From the NCBI GenBank assembly GCA_900552015.1, contig URXY01000045.1, forward strand, positions 1 through 16,593: a DNA stretch of 16,593 bases, given 5' to 3'. Shown here one piece after another: positions 7,778 through 14,211 of the stretch (its first letter is position 1; every line of letters starts with the position of its first letter). The notes below the pieces were generated by a model. It saw only the letters and a program-made list of their open reading frames with translations. It had not been told where the DNA came from and made no database searches. The position numbers were made by a program, and so were the translations under genes. Source of the DNA: an uncultured Eubacteriales bacterium. Its GTDB lineage: Bacteria; Bacillota; Clostridia; Oscillospirales; Oscillospiraceae.

Positions 7778-9363
7778 CACTGGCCCTCCTTCTTCATCAC
7801 GTGGATGTCCTCGGGGCGGAAGACAAGGCCTACCTGCTCGCCCTCTTCAAAGGCGTGGGTGGTGGAGACCTTGTACTCATAGCCCTCGGTGGAGAAGGTC
7901 ACGTCGTAGACGCCCGGAGTGATGGTCTCGGGGTCAAAGTCGTATTTGACGTCGGTGATCTCGACCTGCTCGCCGTCTTCGAGGGACCACGCCGACGCGC
8001 TGGCCCAGGTCTCAAGGTCGGTGTCGAGCGCGATGCTCTCCTGAATGTCCTCGACCTTTTTGAAGAAGTTCATCGCGTAAATTTCTTCCTGATAGACCTT
8101 GCTTTCGACGCGGTTCTCGGCGACAACGAGGACCTTGACGGTGATGCTCGTCTCGTTGGCGGTGGAGAAGGTCACGGTGTAGTTGCCGGTCTCGGGCTTG
8201 ATATCGTATTCCACAGTCTTGATGGAGATGGGCTCCTCGGTCTCGGCGTCCCACGCCTCGGCGGAGGCAAGGGCGACGACCTTGGCGTCGTCGAGTTCTT
8301 CAACGTCCTCGACGTCAAGCAGGAACGCGTTCGCGCTGATCTTCTCGCCCTTTTCCTCGTTGTAAACGGGACGGTCCTGCGAGACCTGCATCTTCACGGT
8401 GATGGACGTACCGACGCGGGTCTCGACCATCGTTTCATAGTGCATGCCCTTGAAAAGCTGAGACTTGACCGTGCCCTTGAGCATGCCTTCGGCGCGCGGG
8501 ACGATGTCGAGGTGCTCGGGGCGGATGACGACGTCGACCTTCTCGTTCTTGCCGTAGCCGCGGGCACGGCAGGCGAACTTTTTATCCTCAAACATGACGA
8601 GGTCATCTTCGAGCATGACGCCGTCGATGATGTTTGTCTCGCCGATGAACTTGGCGACGAATTCGTTGACGGGGGTGCGGTAGATCTCCGTCGGCGTGCC
8701 GATCTGCTGGATCTCGCCCGCGTTCATGACGACGATCTTGTCAGACATCGTCAGCGCCTCTTCCTGGTCGTGCGTGACGAAGATGAACGTGATGCCGACC
8801 TCCTGCTGGATGTATTTGAGCTCCTGCTGCATCTCCTTGCGGAGCTTTAAGTCGAGCGCGCCGAGCGGTTCATCGAGCAGCAGCACGCTCGGCTCGTTGA
8901 CGAGCGCGCGGGCGATGGCGATGCGCTGCTGCTGGCCGCCGGAAAGCTCGGTCACGTTGCGGTGGGCGTAGTCCTCCAGGCTCACAAGGCGGAGCATACG
9001 CATGACCTTCTGCTCGATAACGTCCTTCGGCTCCTTTTTGAGCGTCAGACCGAAGGCGATGTTGTCATATACGTCCATGTGGGGGAAGAGGGCATACTTC
9101 TGGAAGACGGTGTTGATCTCGCGCTTGTAGGGCGGGACGCTGACGATGTCCTCGCCGTCGAAAAGCACCTTGCCCTCGCTCGGCTGCAAAAAGCCGCCGA
9201 GGATGCGCAGCAGCGTCGTCTTGCCGCAGCCCGAGGGACCGAGCAGCGTGACGAACTCATTTTCACAAATGTCAAGAGAGACGCCCTTGAGAACGACCTG
9301 ACCGTCCTCAAAGCTCTTGACGATGTTCTTGAATTGGATAAGCTTTTTCTTTTCTTCAGCCAT
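7774..9363 (-). CDS. potA: Polyamine ABC transporter ATPase PotA with an enlarged, internally repeated C-terminal region
   Basis: This cytoplasmic ATPase powers the PotB/PotCD importer. Residues 1-240 are a complete ABC domain: Walker A GPSGCGKTT (42-50), Q-loop Gln88, signature LSGGQQQR (140-147), Walker B LLLDEP (161-166) and the switch His198. A TOBE-type regulatory domain starts near 241 (RPEHLDIV about 281-288) and its last strand is GLVFRPEDIHVM (about 512-523). PotA proteins are usually about 350-380 residues; this one is 529. The excess lies inside the TOBE region as two similar units of 86 and about 91 residues (see the repeat entry), rich in Asp and Glu. The reading frame is uninterrupted and all catalytic motifs are intact, so the gene is probably functional. 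GAGGA precedes the ATG by about 9 bases. It lies 33 bases downstream of its probable regulator gene. Confidence 0.93.
   Translation of the reverse strand: MAEEKKKLIQFKNIVKSFEDGQVVLKGVSLDICENEFVTLLGPSGCGKTTLLRILGGFLQPSEGKVLFDGEDIVSVPPYKREINTVFQKYALFPHMDVYDNIAFGLTLKKEPKDVIEQKVMRMLRLVSLEDYAHRNVTELSGGQQQRIAIARALVNEPSVLLLDEPLGALDLKLRKEMQQELKYIQQEVGITFIFVTHDQEEALTMSDKIVVMNAGEIQQIGTPTEIYRTPVNEFVAKFIGETNIIDGVMLEDDLVMFEDKKFACRARGYGKNEKVDVVIRPEHLDIVPRAEGMLKGTVKSQLFKGMHYETMVETRVGTSITVKMQVSQDRPVYNEEKGEKISANAFLLDVEDVEELDDAKVVALASAEAWDAETEEPISIKTVEYDIKPETGNYTVTFSTANETSITVKVLVVAENRVESKVYQEEIYAMNFFKKVEDIQESIALDTDLETWASASAWSLEDGEQVEITDVKYDFDPETITPGVYDVTFSTEGYEYKVSTTHAFEEGEQVGLVFRPEDIHVMKKEGQW
7879..8409 (-). 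repeat. Tandem protein repeat inside potA (two units, residues 319-404 and 405-495)
   Basis: Each unit opens with TSITVK, then a stretch ending in a VED(V/I)xE motif (VEDVEE, VEDIQE), then an A-S-A-x-A-W block (ASAEAW, ASASAW), a VxYD segment (TVEYDIKPE, DVKYDFDPE) and a closing G-x-Y-x-V-T-F-S-T strand (GNYTVTFST, GVYDVTFST). After the second unit the chain re-enters the normal TOBE end (EEGEQVGLVF). At DNA level the two TSITVK sites differ in synonymous positions, so the duplication is not recent. The VTF-ST and TVK-V strand pattern resembles bacterial Ig-like modules of surface proteins, but here it sits in a cytoplasmic ATPase. Confidence 0.8.
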
Positions 9364-9396
9364 TTTCCGATATCCTCACTTATTTTGATATAAAAA

Positions 9397-9930
9397 TTAG
9401 AAAAGCGGGGGCGTGCAGACCCAGAGGACGCGCGCGGCGGTCTTGCGCTCGTTTTTGAGATAATGGAACGTTCTGCCGTGGAGATAAAACGTCTCTCCGC
9501 GGCGCAGGACGCTGCGCTCGCCGTCGCACTCCAAAACGACGCTGCCGTCGAGCACGTAACCGAACTCCTCGCCGTTGTGCGGCTCGACCTCAAACGATTC
9601 GCCGCCTGCGGGAAGCTCGATCAAGATCGGCTCCATCTGGTTTTTCTGCGTGTTGGGAACGATCCAGTTGACGGTGCAGCTTTCGCGCTCGTCGACAAAA
9701 AAGTCCTCCGCGTGGAAGACGAACTGGTCGTTTTTATCCTCCTGGAAGAATTCCGAGAGGTTGGTGCCGAGGGCCTCGAGGATATCGCTGAGCGAATCGA
9801 TCGAGGGGGAGGTGAGGTCGCGCTCTAACTGGGACAAAAACCCCTTTGTAAGCTCGCTTCGGCTGGCAAGCTCCTCCAGAGTCAGTCCCTGTCGCGTTCG
9901 CAGCTGTTTGATCTTATTGCCGATGTCCAT
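9397..9930 (-). CDS. XRE/cupin transcriptional regulator, probable polyamine-responsive repressor (PuuR-like)
   Basis: This 177-residue regulator has two domains. Residues about 6-60 are an XRE helix-turn-helix (LTLEELASRSELTKGFLSQLERD) and residues about 100-174 a small cupin barrel with the metal/ligand-type residues His118, Glu122 and His156 (EPHNGEEFGYVLDG; HGRTFHYL). This architecture is that of PuuR and relatives, where the cupin senses a small molecule. ATG at 9930 is preferred over GTG at 9936 because GGAGG lies 7 bases before the former and only 1 before the latter. It is the first gene of the transcript that continues into potA after 33 bases. This context suggests control of polyamine uptake and of itself. 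The ligand is inference. Confidence 0.88.
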   Translation of the reverse strand: MDIGNKIKQLRTRQGLTLEELASRSELTKGFLSQLERDLTSPSIDSLSDILEALGTNLSEFFQEDKNDQFVFHAEDFFVDERESCTVNWIVPNTQKNQMEPILIELPAGGESFEVEPHNGEEFGYVLDGSVVLECDGERSVLRRGETFYLHGRTFHYLKNERKTAARVLWVCTPPLF

Positions 9931-9989
9931 GCACACGCCTCCTCGTTTGATATACTAAACTTTTGGTCAGTTTTTGCTAAACCGAAATC

Positions 9990-10017
9990 ATTATACACAT
10001 AGCGCACAAAAATGCAA
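9990..10017 (-). promoter_or_regulatory. Sigma-A promoter of the regulator-potABCD operon
   Basis: On the minus strand TTGCAT (10012-10017) and TATAAT (9990-9995) are separated by 16 bases. The predicted transcript start near 9983 gives a leader of about 50 bases before the regulator ATG at 9930. The surrounding DNA is clearly AT-rich compared with the genes. Confidence 0.8.
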
Positions 10018-10031
10018 GAGTATATTTAACA

Positions 10032-10055
10032 AAAAGTTCAATATTTTGAACTTTT
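10032..10055. promoter_or_regulatory. Perfect AT-rich palindrome upstream of the pot promoter, candidate operator
   Basis: Ten-base arms AAAAGTTCAA and TTGAACTTTT flank TATT. The site ends 15 bases upstream of the -35 hexamer of the pot operon and abuts the T-run of the upstream gene's terminator. It lacks GC content for a good terminator stem and does not end in a U-run of its own, so an operator for the XRE/cupin regulator is more likely. Confidence 0.5.
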
Positions 10056-10095
10056 GAAAAATAAAACAGCGAAGAGCCGATTGCAGCTCTCCGCT
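10056..10095 (-). terminator. Rho-independent terminator of the pseudouridine synthase gene
   Basis: Reading the minus strand, AGCGGAGAGC (10086-10095) pairs with GCTCTTCGCT (10068-10077) with one G-U pair and an 8-base loop, followed by GTTTTATTTTT. It begins 8 bases past the stop codon at 10104. Confidence 0.85.
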
Positions 10096-10103
10096 TGTGG
10101 GAT

Positions 10104-11060
10104 TTAACCAAAGTACTTCTTTTGAAACGGGACCTCATCCACCTGAAACTCGCGTCCGTGCAGATATTCGAGGATGCCCGCGTCGCTGGGAAAGTCGAAG
10201 CGCAGGCGGTAGGAGTAGAGCGCCTGATGCGTTTCGCCATATTTGCGGTTCACGCTGCCGACGCCGTACTTGCCGTCGCCGAGCAGGGGATGGCCGAGGT
10301 CGGCCATGCTCGCGCGGATCTGATGCGTACGGCCAGTGAGCAGCTCGACCTCCAGAAGCGACAGCTCGCCGCGCGTCTGGAGCGTTTGGTATAAGGTGAT
10401 CGCGCTGCGGCCGTCCGGCACGGGGCGGTGGTAAACGCGGACGGTGTTGCTCTTCTCGTCCTTGCGCAGAAAGCACTCGATGCGGCCCTTCGGCGGCTCG
10501 ACGCGGCCGAGGGCGATACATAAATAGTATTTGGCGATCTCGCGGTCGCGGATCTTGTCGTTCAGGATGCGCAGCGCTTCAGCGTTTTTCGCCGCAACGA
10601 CAATGCCGCCAGTGTTGCGGTCGATGCGGTTGCAGAGGGCGGGGGTGAAGGCATTTTCCTTGCGCGGCCGCCACTCACGCTTTTGATAGAGGTAGGCGAG
10701 CATGTGATTGACGAGCGTGTTGACCTTCTCGTGCTCGTCGGCGTGGACGACCATGCCAGCGGGCTTGTCGAGCAGCATGATGTTCTCGTCCTCGTAGACG
10801 ATCTTGAGCCGCGGCGTCGTGATCGTGAGGTAGACGTTTTCCTCGCTCGGCGACTCAAAAAACTCATCATTGATGTAGCACTGCAAAATATCGCCCGCGA
10901 CGAGCTTCTGGTCGCGCTGGGCGCGCGCGCCGTTGACCTTGATGCGCTTTAGGCGGATGTACTTCTGCGCGAGCGAGGCCGGGAGCAGGGGAATGGCCTT
11001 GCCGAGAAAGCGGTCAAGCCGCTGGTTTTCGTCATTTTTTCCGATGTGAAATTCCCGCAT
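10104..11060 (-). CDS. RluC/RluD-family pseudouridine synthase with N-terminal S4 domain
   Basis: This 318-residue enzyme converts uridine to pseudouridine in RNA, most likely 23S rRNA. Residues about 12-64 are an S4 RNA-binding domain (RLDRFLGKAIPLLPASL, KRIKVNGARA). The catalytic domain starts near 85 with YEDENIMLLDKPAGMVVH. The catalytic Asp is D147 in the motif NRIDRNTGG, which in most relatives reads HRLD-x-x-TSG. GRTHQIRASMADLGHPLLGD (about 243-262) is the second family signature. The start at 11060 is set by GGAGGTG six bases before the ATG; the frame extends upstream but that part reads like untranslated AT-rich DNA. The RNA position modified cannot be told from sequence. It has its own promoter and terminator. 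Confidence 0.92.
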   Translation of the reverse strand: MREFHIGKNDENQRLDRFLGKAIPLLPASLAQKYIRLKRIKVNGARAQRDQKLVAGDILQCYINDEFFESPSEENVYLTITTPRLKIVYEDENIMLLDKPAGMVVHADEHEKVNTLVNHMLAYLYQKREWRPRKENAFTPALCNRIDRNTGGIVVAAKNAEALRILNDKIRDREIAKYYLCIALGRVEPPKGRIECFLRKDEKSNTVRVYHRPVPDGRSAITLYQTLQTRGELSLLEVELLTGRTHQIRASMADLGHPLLGDGKYGVGSVNRKYGETHQALYSYRLRFDFPSDAGILEYLHGREFQVDEVPFQKKYFG

Positions 11061-11099
11061 GAACGGCACCTCCGCTTGCGCAGTACGCGATTTTCTGCT

Positions 11100-11105
11100 A
11101 TTATA
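11100..11105 (-). promoter_or_regulatory. Probable -10 element of the pseudouridine synthase gene
   Basis: A consensus TATAAT on the minus strand lies 39 bases before the ATG at 11060, giving a leader of about 30 bases. The -35 region at normal spacing is T-rich and poor. Confidence 0.5.
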
Positions 11106-11191
11106 AAAGATAAGCTTGGAAAAAGAAAGGGATAATTTTCGCAAAACGAGGATCGCCTGCCAAAATTTTCGCTGAAAACAGCAAAAAATGT

Positions 11192-11220
11192 TTGACAAGC
11201 GGGAAAACGTCCTCTATAAT
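11192..11220 (+). promoter_or_regulatory. Consensus sigma-A promoter of yceD-rpmF
   Basis: TTGACA (11192-11197), 17 bases, then TATAAT (11215-11220) match the vegetative consensus at every position. The predicted transcript start near 11227 gives a leader of about 20 bases before the ATG at 11248. A-rich DNA upstream could act as an UP element. Confidence 0.93.
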
Positions 11221-11247
11221 ATCACTCGTGTCATTGCGAGGTGTAGC

Positions 11248-11742
11248 ATGGTTTTAGATGTAAAACGTATCATTAACACCCCCGGAGGCAGAATTCCCTT
11301 TGACTTTACAGAGGACTTTTCTGATGTGGACTTCGGCGGCGTGTGTCCTGCGGTTCAGCCGGTCTCAGTGGTAGGGCAGGCAGAGAACATTGCGGGGATG
11401 CTGCGGTTGCAGTTTGACCTGACTACAACGCTTTCCGCCGTGTGCGATCGCTGCGGGACGACGTTCGACCTTCCGTATAAGGTCTCCTTCGAGTGTCTGC
11501 TCGCTGAGGATCTGGAGGAAGACGACAACGACGATATCCTGCTGCTGGACAATGGGATCGTTGATCTCAGCGAGCTGGCGCGGGAGACGTTCATCCTCAA
11601 TATGCCGAGCAAGACCCTTTGCCGCGAGGATTGCAGGGGCTTGTGTTCCGGCTGCGGCGTGAACCTCAATTTTGAGGCCTGCCGCTGCAAAAAGGAAGTA
11701 GACCCCAGGTTAGCAGCCCTCGCAAAGCTTTTGGAACAATAA
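11248..11742 (+). CDS. yceD: YceD/DUF177 family cysteine-rich protein
   Basis: This is a 164-residue DUF177 protein. Members occur directly upstream of rpmF across bacteria and plants and have been tied to 23S rRNA accumulation or processing; the molecular activity is unsettled. Cys66 and Cys69 (CDRC), then Cys125/Cys129, Cys133/Cys136 (CSGCGVNLN) and Cys145/Cys147 suggest metal binding. The C-terminal DPRLAALAKLLEQ is a family hallmark. The start at 11248 is supported by the GAGGTG just before it and by the promoter at 11192-11220; an earlier ATG in frame (11188) would begin upstream of the promoter. It is co-transcribed with rpmF, which begins 40 bases later. Confidence 0.9.
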   Translation: MVLDVKRIINTPGGRIPFDFTEDFSDVDFGGVCPAVQPVSVVGQAENIAGMLRLQFDLTTTLSAVCDRCGTTFDLPYKVSFECLLAEDLEEDDNDDILLLDNGIVDLSELARETFILNMPSKTLCREDCRGLCSGCGVNLNFEACRCKKEVDPRLAALAKLLEQ

Positions 11743-11782
11743 ATTCGCTGTTCATTCAGCTTAACTTTAAGGAGGTGTCAAC

Positions 11783-11980
11783 ATGGCAGTCCCCAAGGGG
11801 AAAGTATCCCGTCAGAGACGTGATAAGAGACGTTCTTCTCACTGGAAGCTCACCGCTCCCGCGCTCGTTGCGTGCCCGAAGTGCGGCGCTCTGCACCAGC
11901 CTCACAGAATGTGCCCGGAATGCGGTACCTACAACGGCCGTCAGGTCAAGGTCATCGAGTCCAAGGTCGCAGCCGAATAA
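11783..11980 (+). CDS. rpmF: 50S ribosomal protein L32 (zinc-binding form)
   Basis: This 65-residue basic protein of the large ribosomal subunit starts MAVPKGKVSRQRRDKRR, the classic L32 N terminus. CPKC (31-34) and CPEC (44-47) form the four-cysteine zinc site of the C+ type, meaning zinc is expected for folding; some bacteria keep a cysteine-free duplicate for zinc starvation, which is not seen here. AAGGAGGTG precedes the ATG by about 6 bases. It forms an operon with yceD and is closed by a terminator 25 bases downstream. Confidence 0.97.
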   Translation: MAVPKGKVSRQRRDKRRSSHWKLTAPALVACPKCGALHQPHRMCPECGTYNGRQVKVIESKVAAE

Positions 11981-12000
11981 TTGATTCGGAACGAAAATCG

Positions 12001-12040
12001 TTAAGAAAAGCTGAGTGGAACTCCACTCAGCTTTTTCTTA
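12001..12040 (+). terminator. Rho-independent terminator of yceD-rpmF
   Basis: AAAAGCTGAGTGG (12006-12018) pairs perfectly with CCACTCAGCTTTT (12023-12035) around a 4-base loop, with a T5 run on the 3' side. The outer TTAAG/CTTA bases extend the stem past a one-base bulge. Confidence 0.93.
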
Positions 12041-12061
12041 TGCCGCAAGAGAAGGTTAGCC

Positions 12062-12090
12062 TTGCGTAACCTCGAAAATTCGGTTATACT
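12062..12090 (+). promoter_or_regulatory. Sigma-A promoter of der-plsY-gpsA
   Basis: TTGCGT (12062-12067), 17 bases, TATACT (12085-12090). The predicted start near 12097 leaves a leader of about 65 bases before the der ATG at 12165. The spacer holds an imperfect palindrome (12067-12086), see findings. Confidence 0.7.
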
Positions 12091-12164
12091 GTATTTGTAA
12101 TATTTTGCTTTGCGATAAAGAGCGGTGCGATCGCGCGCCGCTTTGGAATAAAGGAGGCAGAGAG

Positions 12165-13490
12165 ATGAAACCTTTGGTTGCGATCGTTGGACGGCCGAAT
12201 GTCGGCAAGTCCATGCTGTTTAATAAGCTCATCGGCCAGCGGCTCTCCATCGTCGAGGATACGCCGGGCGTCACGCGCGACCGCATCTACGGCGAGAGCG
12301 AGTGGTGCGGCCGCAAATTCCGTCTGGTGGACACCGGCGGTATCGAACCGCGCACGGACGATCAGATCTTGTCGTTCATGCGCGAGCAGGCGGAGATCGC
12401 CATTCAGCACGCGGACGTCATCATTTTCCTGACGGATGTGAAGACCGGCCTGACGGCTTCCGATCAGGAGGTCGCGAATATGCTGCTGCGATCCCGCAAG
12501 CCCATCGTGCTGGCGGTCAACAAGATGGACTCGACCGGACGGGTCGACCCAGATTTTTATGAGTTCTACAATTTAGGCCTCGGCGATCCCATCGCCGTTT
12601 CCGCCGTGCACGGCCACGGCACGGGCGACCTGCTCGACGCGTGCTTACAGTATTTCCCGCCCGAGGATGACGAGGAAGAGGATGAGGATGTCATCAAGGT
12701 CGCCATCATCGGAAAACCCAACGTCGGCAAATCGTCGCTGACGAACCGCATTCTCGGCACCGAGCGCATGATCGTCAGCAATGTTGCGGGCACGACGCGC
12801 GACGCCATCGACTCGTACTTTGAAAACGAGCAGGGCAAGTATGTCTTCATCGACACCGCCGGCATGCGCAAAAAGTCGAAGGTCGACGATGTGATCGAGC
12901 GCTACAGCGTGCTACGCGCCACGATGGCCATCGACCGTGCGGACGTGTGCCTCATCATGATCGACGCGCAGGAGGGCGTGACCGAGCAGGATACGAAGGT
13001 CGCGGGCCTCGCGCACGAGGCAGGCAAGGCCTGCATCATCGTCGTGAACAAGTGGGATCTTGTCGAAAAGGACGGCAAGACCATGGACAAAATGCGCGAC
13101 GACATCCGCCGCGACCTTGCCTACATGACCTATGCGCCGATTCTCTTCATCTCGGCGGCGACGGGCCAGCGCGTGCCGCGCCTTTTTGAGATGATCAACT
13201 ACGTGCACAACCAGTCCTGCATGCGCATTTCGACCGGCATGCTCAACAACATTCTGGCCGACGCGCAGACGCGCGTGCAGCCGCCGACGGACCGTGGCCG
13301 CAGACTGAAAATCTATTACATGACGCAGGTCGGCGTCTGCCCGCCGCACTTTGTCGTGTTCTGCAACGAGCGCAAGCTCTTCCATTTCTCCTACCAGCGC
13401 TACCTTGAAAACTGCATCCGCAACGTCTTCGGACTGGAGGGTACGCCGGTCATCATGTCCATCCGTGAGAAGGGTGACAAGGAGGAGTGA
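12165..13490 (+). CDS. der: Ribosome-assembly GTPase Der (EngA)
   Basis: This 441-residue double-GTPase is needed for assembly of the 50S ribosomal subunit. The first G domain has GRPNVGKS (9-16), DTGG (56-59) and NKMD (119-122). An acidic linker (about 166-175) leads to the second G domain with GKPNVGKS (183-190), DTAG (230-233) and NKWD (295-298). A KH-like domain follows (about 355-436). In the first P-loop the residue after GKS is Met17 where Thr is usual; the Mg-binding Ser16 is intact. AAGGAGG lies before the ATG at 12165, which is preferred over an ATG 60 bases upstream that lacks one. It is the first gene of an operon with plsY, which starts 7 bases after the stop. Confidence 0.97.
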   Translation: MKPLVAIVGRPNVGKSMLFNKLIGQRLSIVEDTPGVTRDRIYGESEWCGRKFRLVDTGGIEPRTDDQILSFMREQAEIAIQHADVIIFLTDVKTGLTASDQEVANMLLRSRKPIVLAVNKMDSTGRVDPDFYEFYNLGLGDPIAVSAVHGHGTGDLLDACLQYFPPEDDEEEDEDVIKVAIIGKPNVGKSSLTNRILGTERMIVSNVAGTTRDAIDSYFENEQGKYVFIDTAGMRKKSKVDDVIERYSVLRATMAIDRADVCLIMIDAQEGVTEQDTKVAGLAHEAGKACIIVVNKWDLVEKDGKTMDKMRDDIRRDLAYMTYAPILFISAATGQRVPRLFEMINYVHNQSCMRISTGMLNNILADAQTRVQPPTDRGRRLKIYYMTQVGVCPPHFVVFCNERKLFHFSYQRYLENCIRNVFGLEGTPVIMSIREKGDKEE

Positions 13491-13497
13491 TACTATC

Positions 13498-14211
13498 ATG
13501 TTTGTAGCCGTCTATTTCTTCCTTCTCAGCCATATTGAGTACCTGTTTGCGGCAATTGTTGCTTATTTCTGCGGTTGCTTCAACGGTGCGATTTTTGCCT
13601 CAAAGTTTTTTTTCCACGATGATGTACGCACGCATGGCAGCGGCAATGCAGGCTTGACGAACTTCTATCGCACCTATGGCGCGCGCTACGCGCTTATGGT
13701 GATCGTGTGTGATATGCTCAAAGCTGTGATCGCTGTCTGCTTCGCGGCATGGCTGGGCGCGCGATTCGATCCGCGTATCATGCCGGATGCGGCTCTGACC
13801 ACGGCACAGCAGGCTGAATATGTACTGCACTTCAAATACTGGGCCGGACTGTTCTGCGTCATCGGACATATGTTCCCGTGCACGGCAAAATTCAAGGGCG
13901 GTAAGGGCATTCTGTGCAGCGGCACGTTGCTGCTGCTTCTCGACTGGCGTATCGCGCTTGTGGGCTGGGGCGCGTTCGTCGTGCTGTGGTTCACGACGCG
14001 CTATGTGTCGCTCGGCTCGGTCGCCGCGGCGGTCAGCCTGCCGTTTACCACGTATTTCGTGTTCCATAACACGGCCTGCACAGTGCTCGGCACGTGCATT
14101 TCGCTTCTTGTGCTGTGGGCGCACCGCAGCAACATCAAAAGACTCTTAAGCGGTACGGAGAGCAAGTTCCATTTCCATGTGAACGCGCCCAAACCGGGGG
14201 AGGACGAATGA
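13498..14211 (+). CDS. plsY: Glycerol-3-phosphate acyltransferase PlsY
   Basis: This 237-residue membrane enzyme transfers the acyl group of acyl-phosphate to glycerol-3-phosphate, the first step of phospholipid synthesis. The family motifs are present: GSGNAGLTNFYRTYG (47-61), GHMFPCTAKFKGGKG (123-137) with the glycine-rich KGGKG, and SLGSVAAAVSLP (171-182). The rest is strongly hydrophobic and suggests about five or six membrane segments. The start at 13498 was chosen because the AAGGAGGAG ribosome binding site, built into the last codons of der, precedes it, whereas the longer frame would overlap der heavily. Its TGA overlaps the gpsA ATG (ATGA), coupling the acyltransferase to the enzyme that makes its substrate. 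At 237 residues it is slightly long for PlsY (about 190-220), with a polar C-terminal tail. Confidence 0.95.
   Translation: MFVAVYFFLLSHIEYLFAAIVAYFCGCFNGAIFASKFFFHDDVRTHGSGNAGLTNFYRTYGARYALMVIVCDMLKAVIAVCFAAWLGARFDPRIMPDAALTTAQQAEYVLHFKYWAGLFCVIGHMFPCTAKFKGGKGILCSGTLLLLLDWRIALVGWGAFVVLWFTTRYVSLGSVAAAVSLPFTTYFVFHNTACTVLGTCISLLVLWAHRSNIKRLLSGTESKFHFHVNAPKPGEDE

Noticed and set aside
7801..8850. A 349-codon open frame on the plus strand opposite potA
   Set aside because: Low-complexity Asp/Val/Leu/His-rich translation with no family marks and no ribosome binding site; it is antisense shadow of potA.
10032..10055. The AT-rich palindrome as a second terminator of the pseudouridine synthase gene
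   Set aside because: A better GC stem with a U-run (10056-10095) already ends that gene, and the palindrome has few GC pairs and no U-run beyond its own arms.
9931..10100. A riboswitch or other structured leader before the pot operon
   Set aside because: The leader from the predicted start to the ATG is only about 50 bases and shows no aptamer-like pairing.
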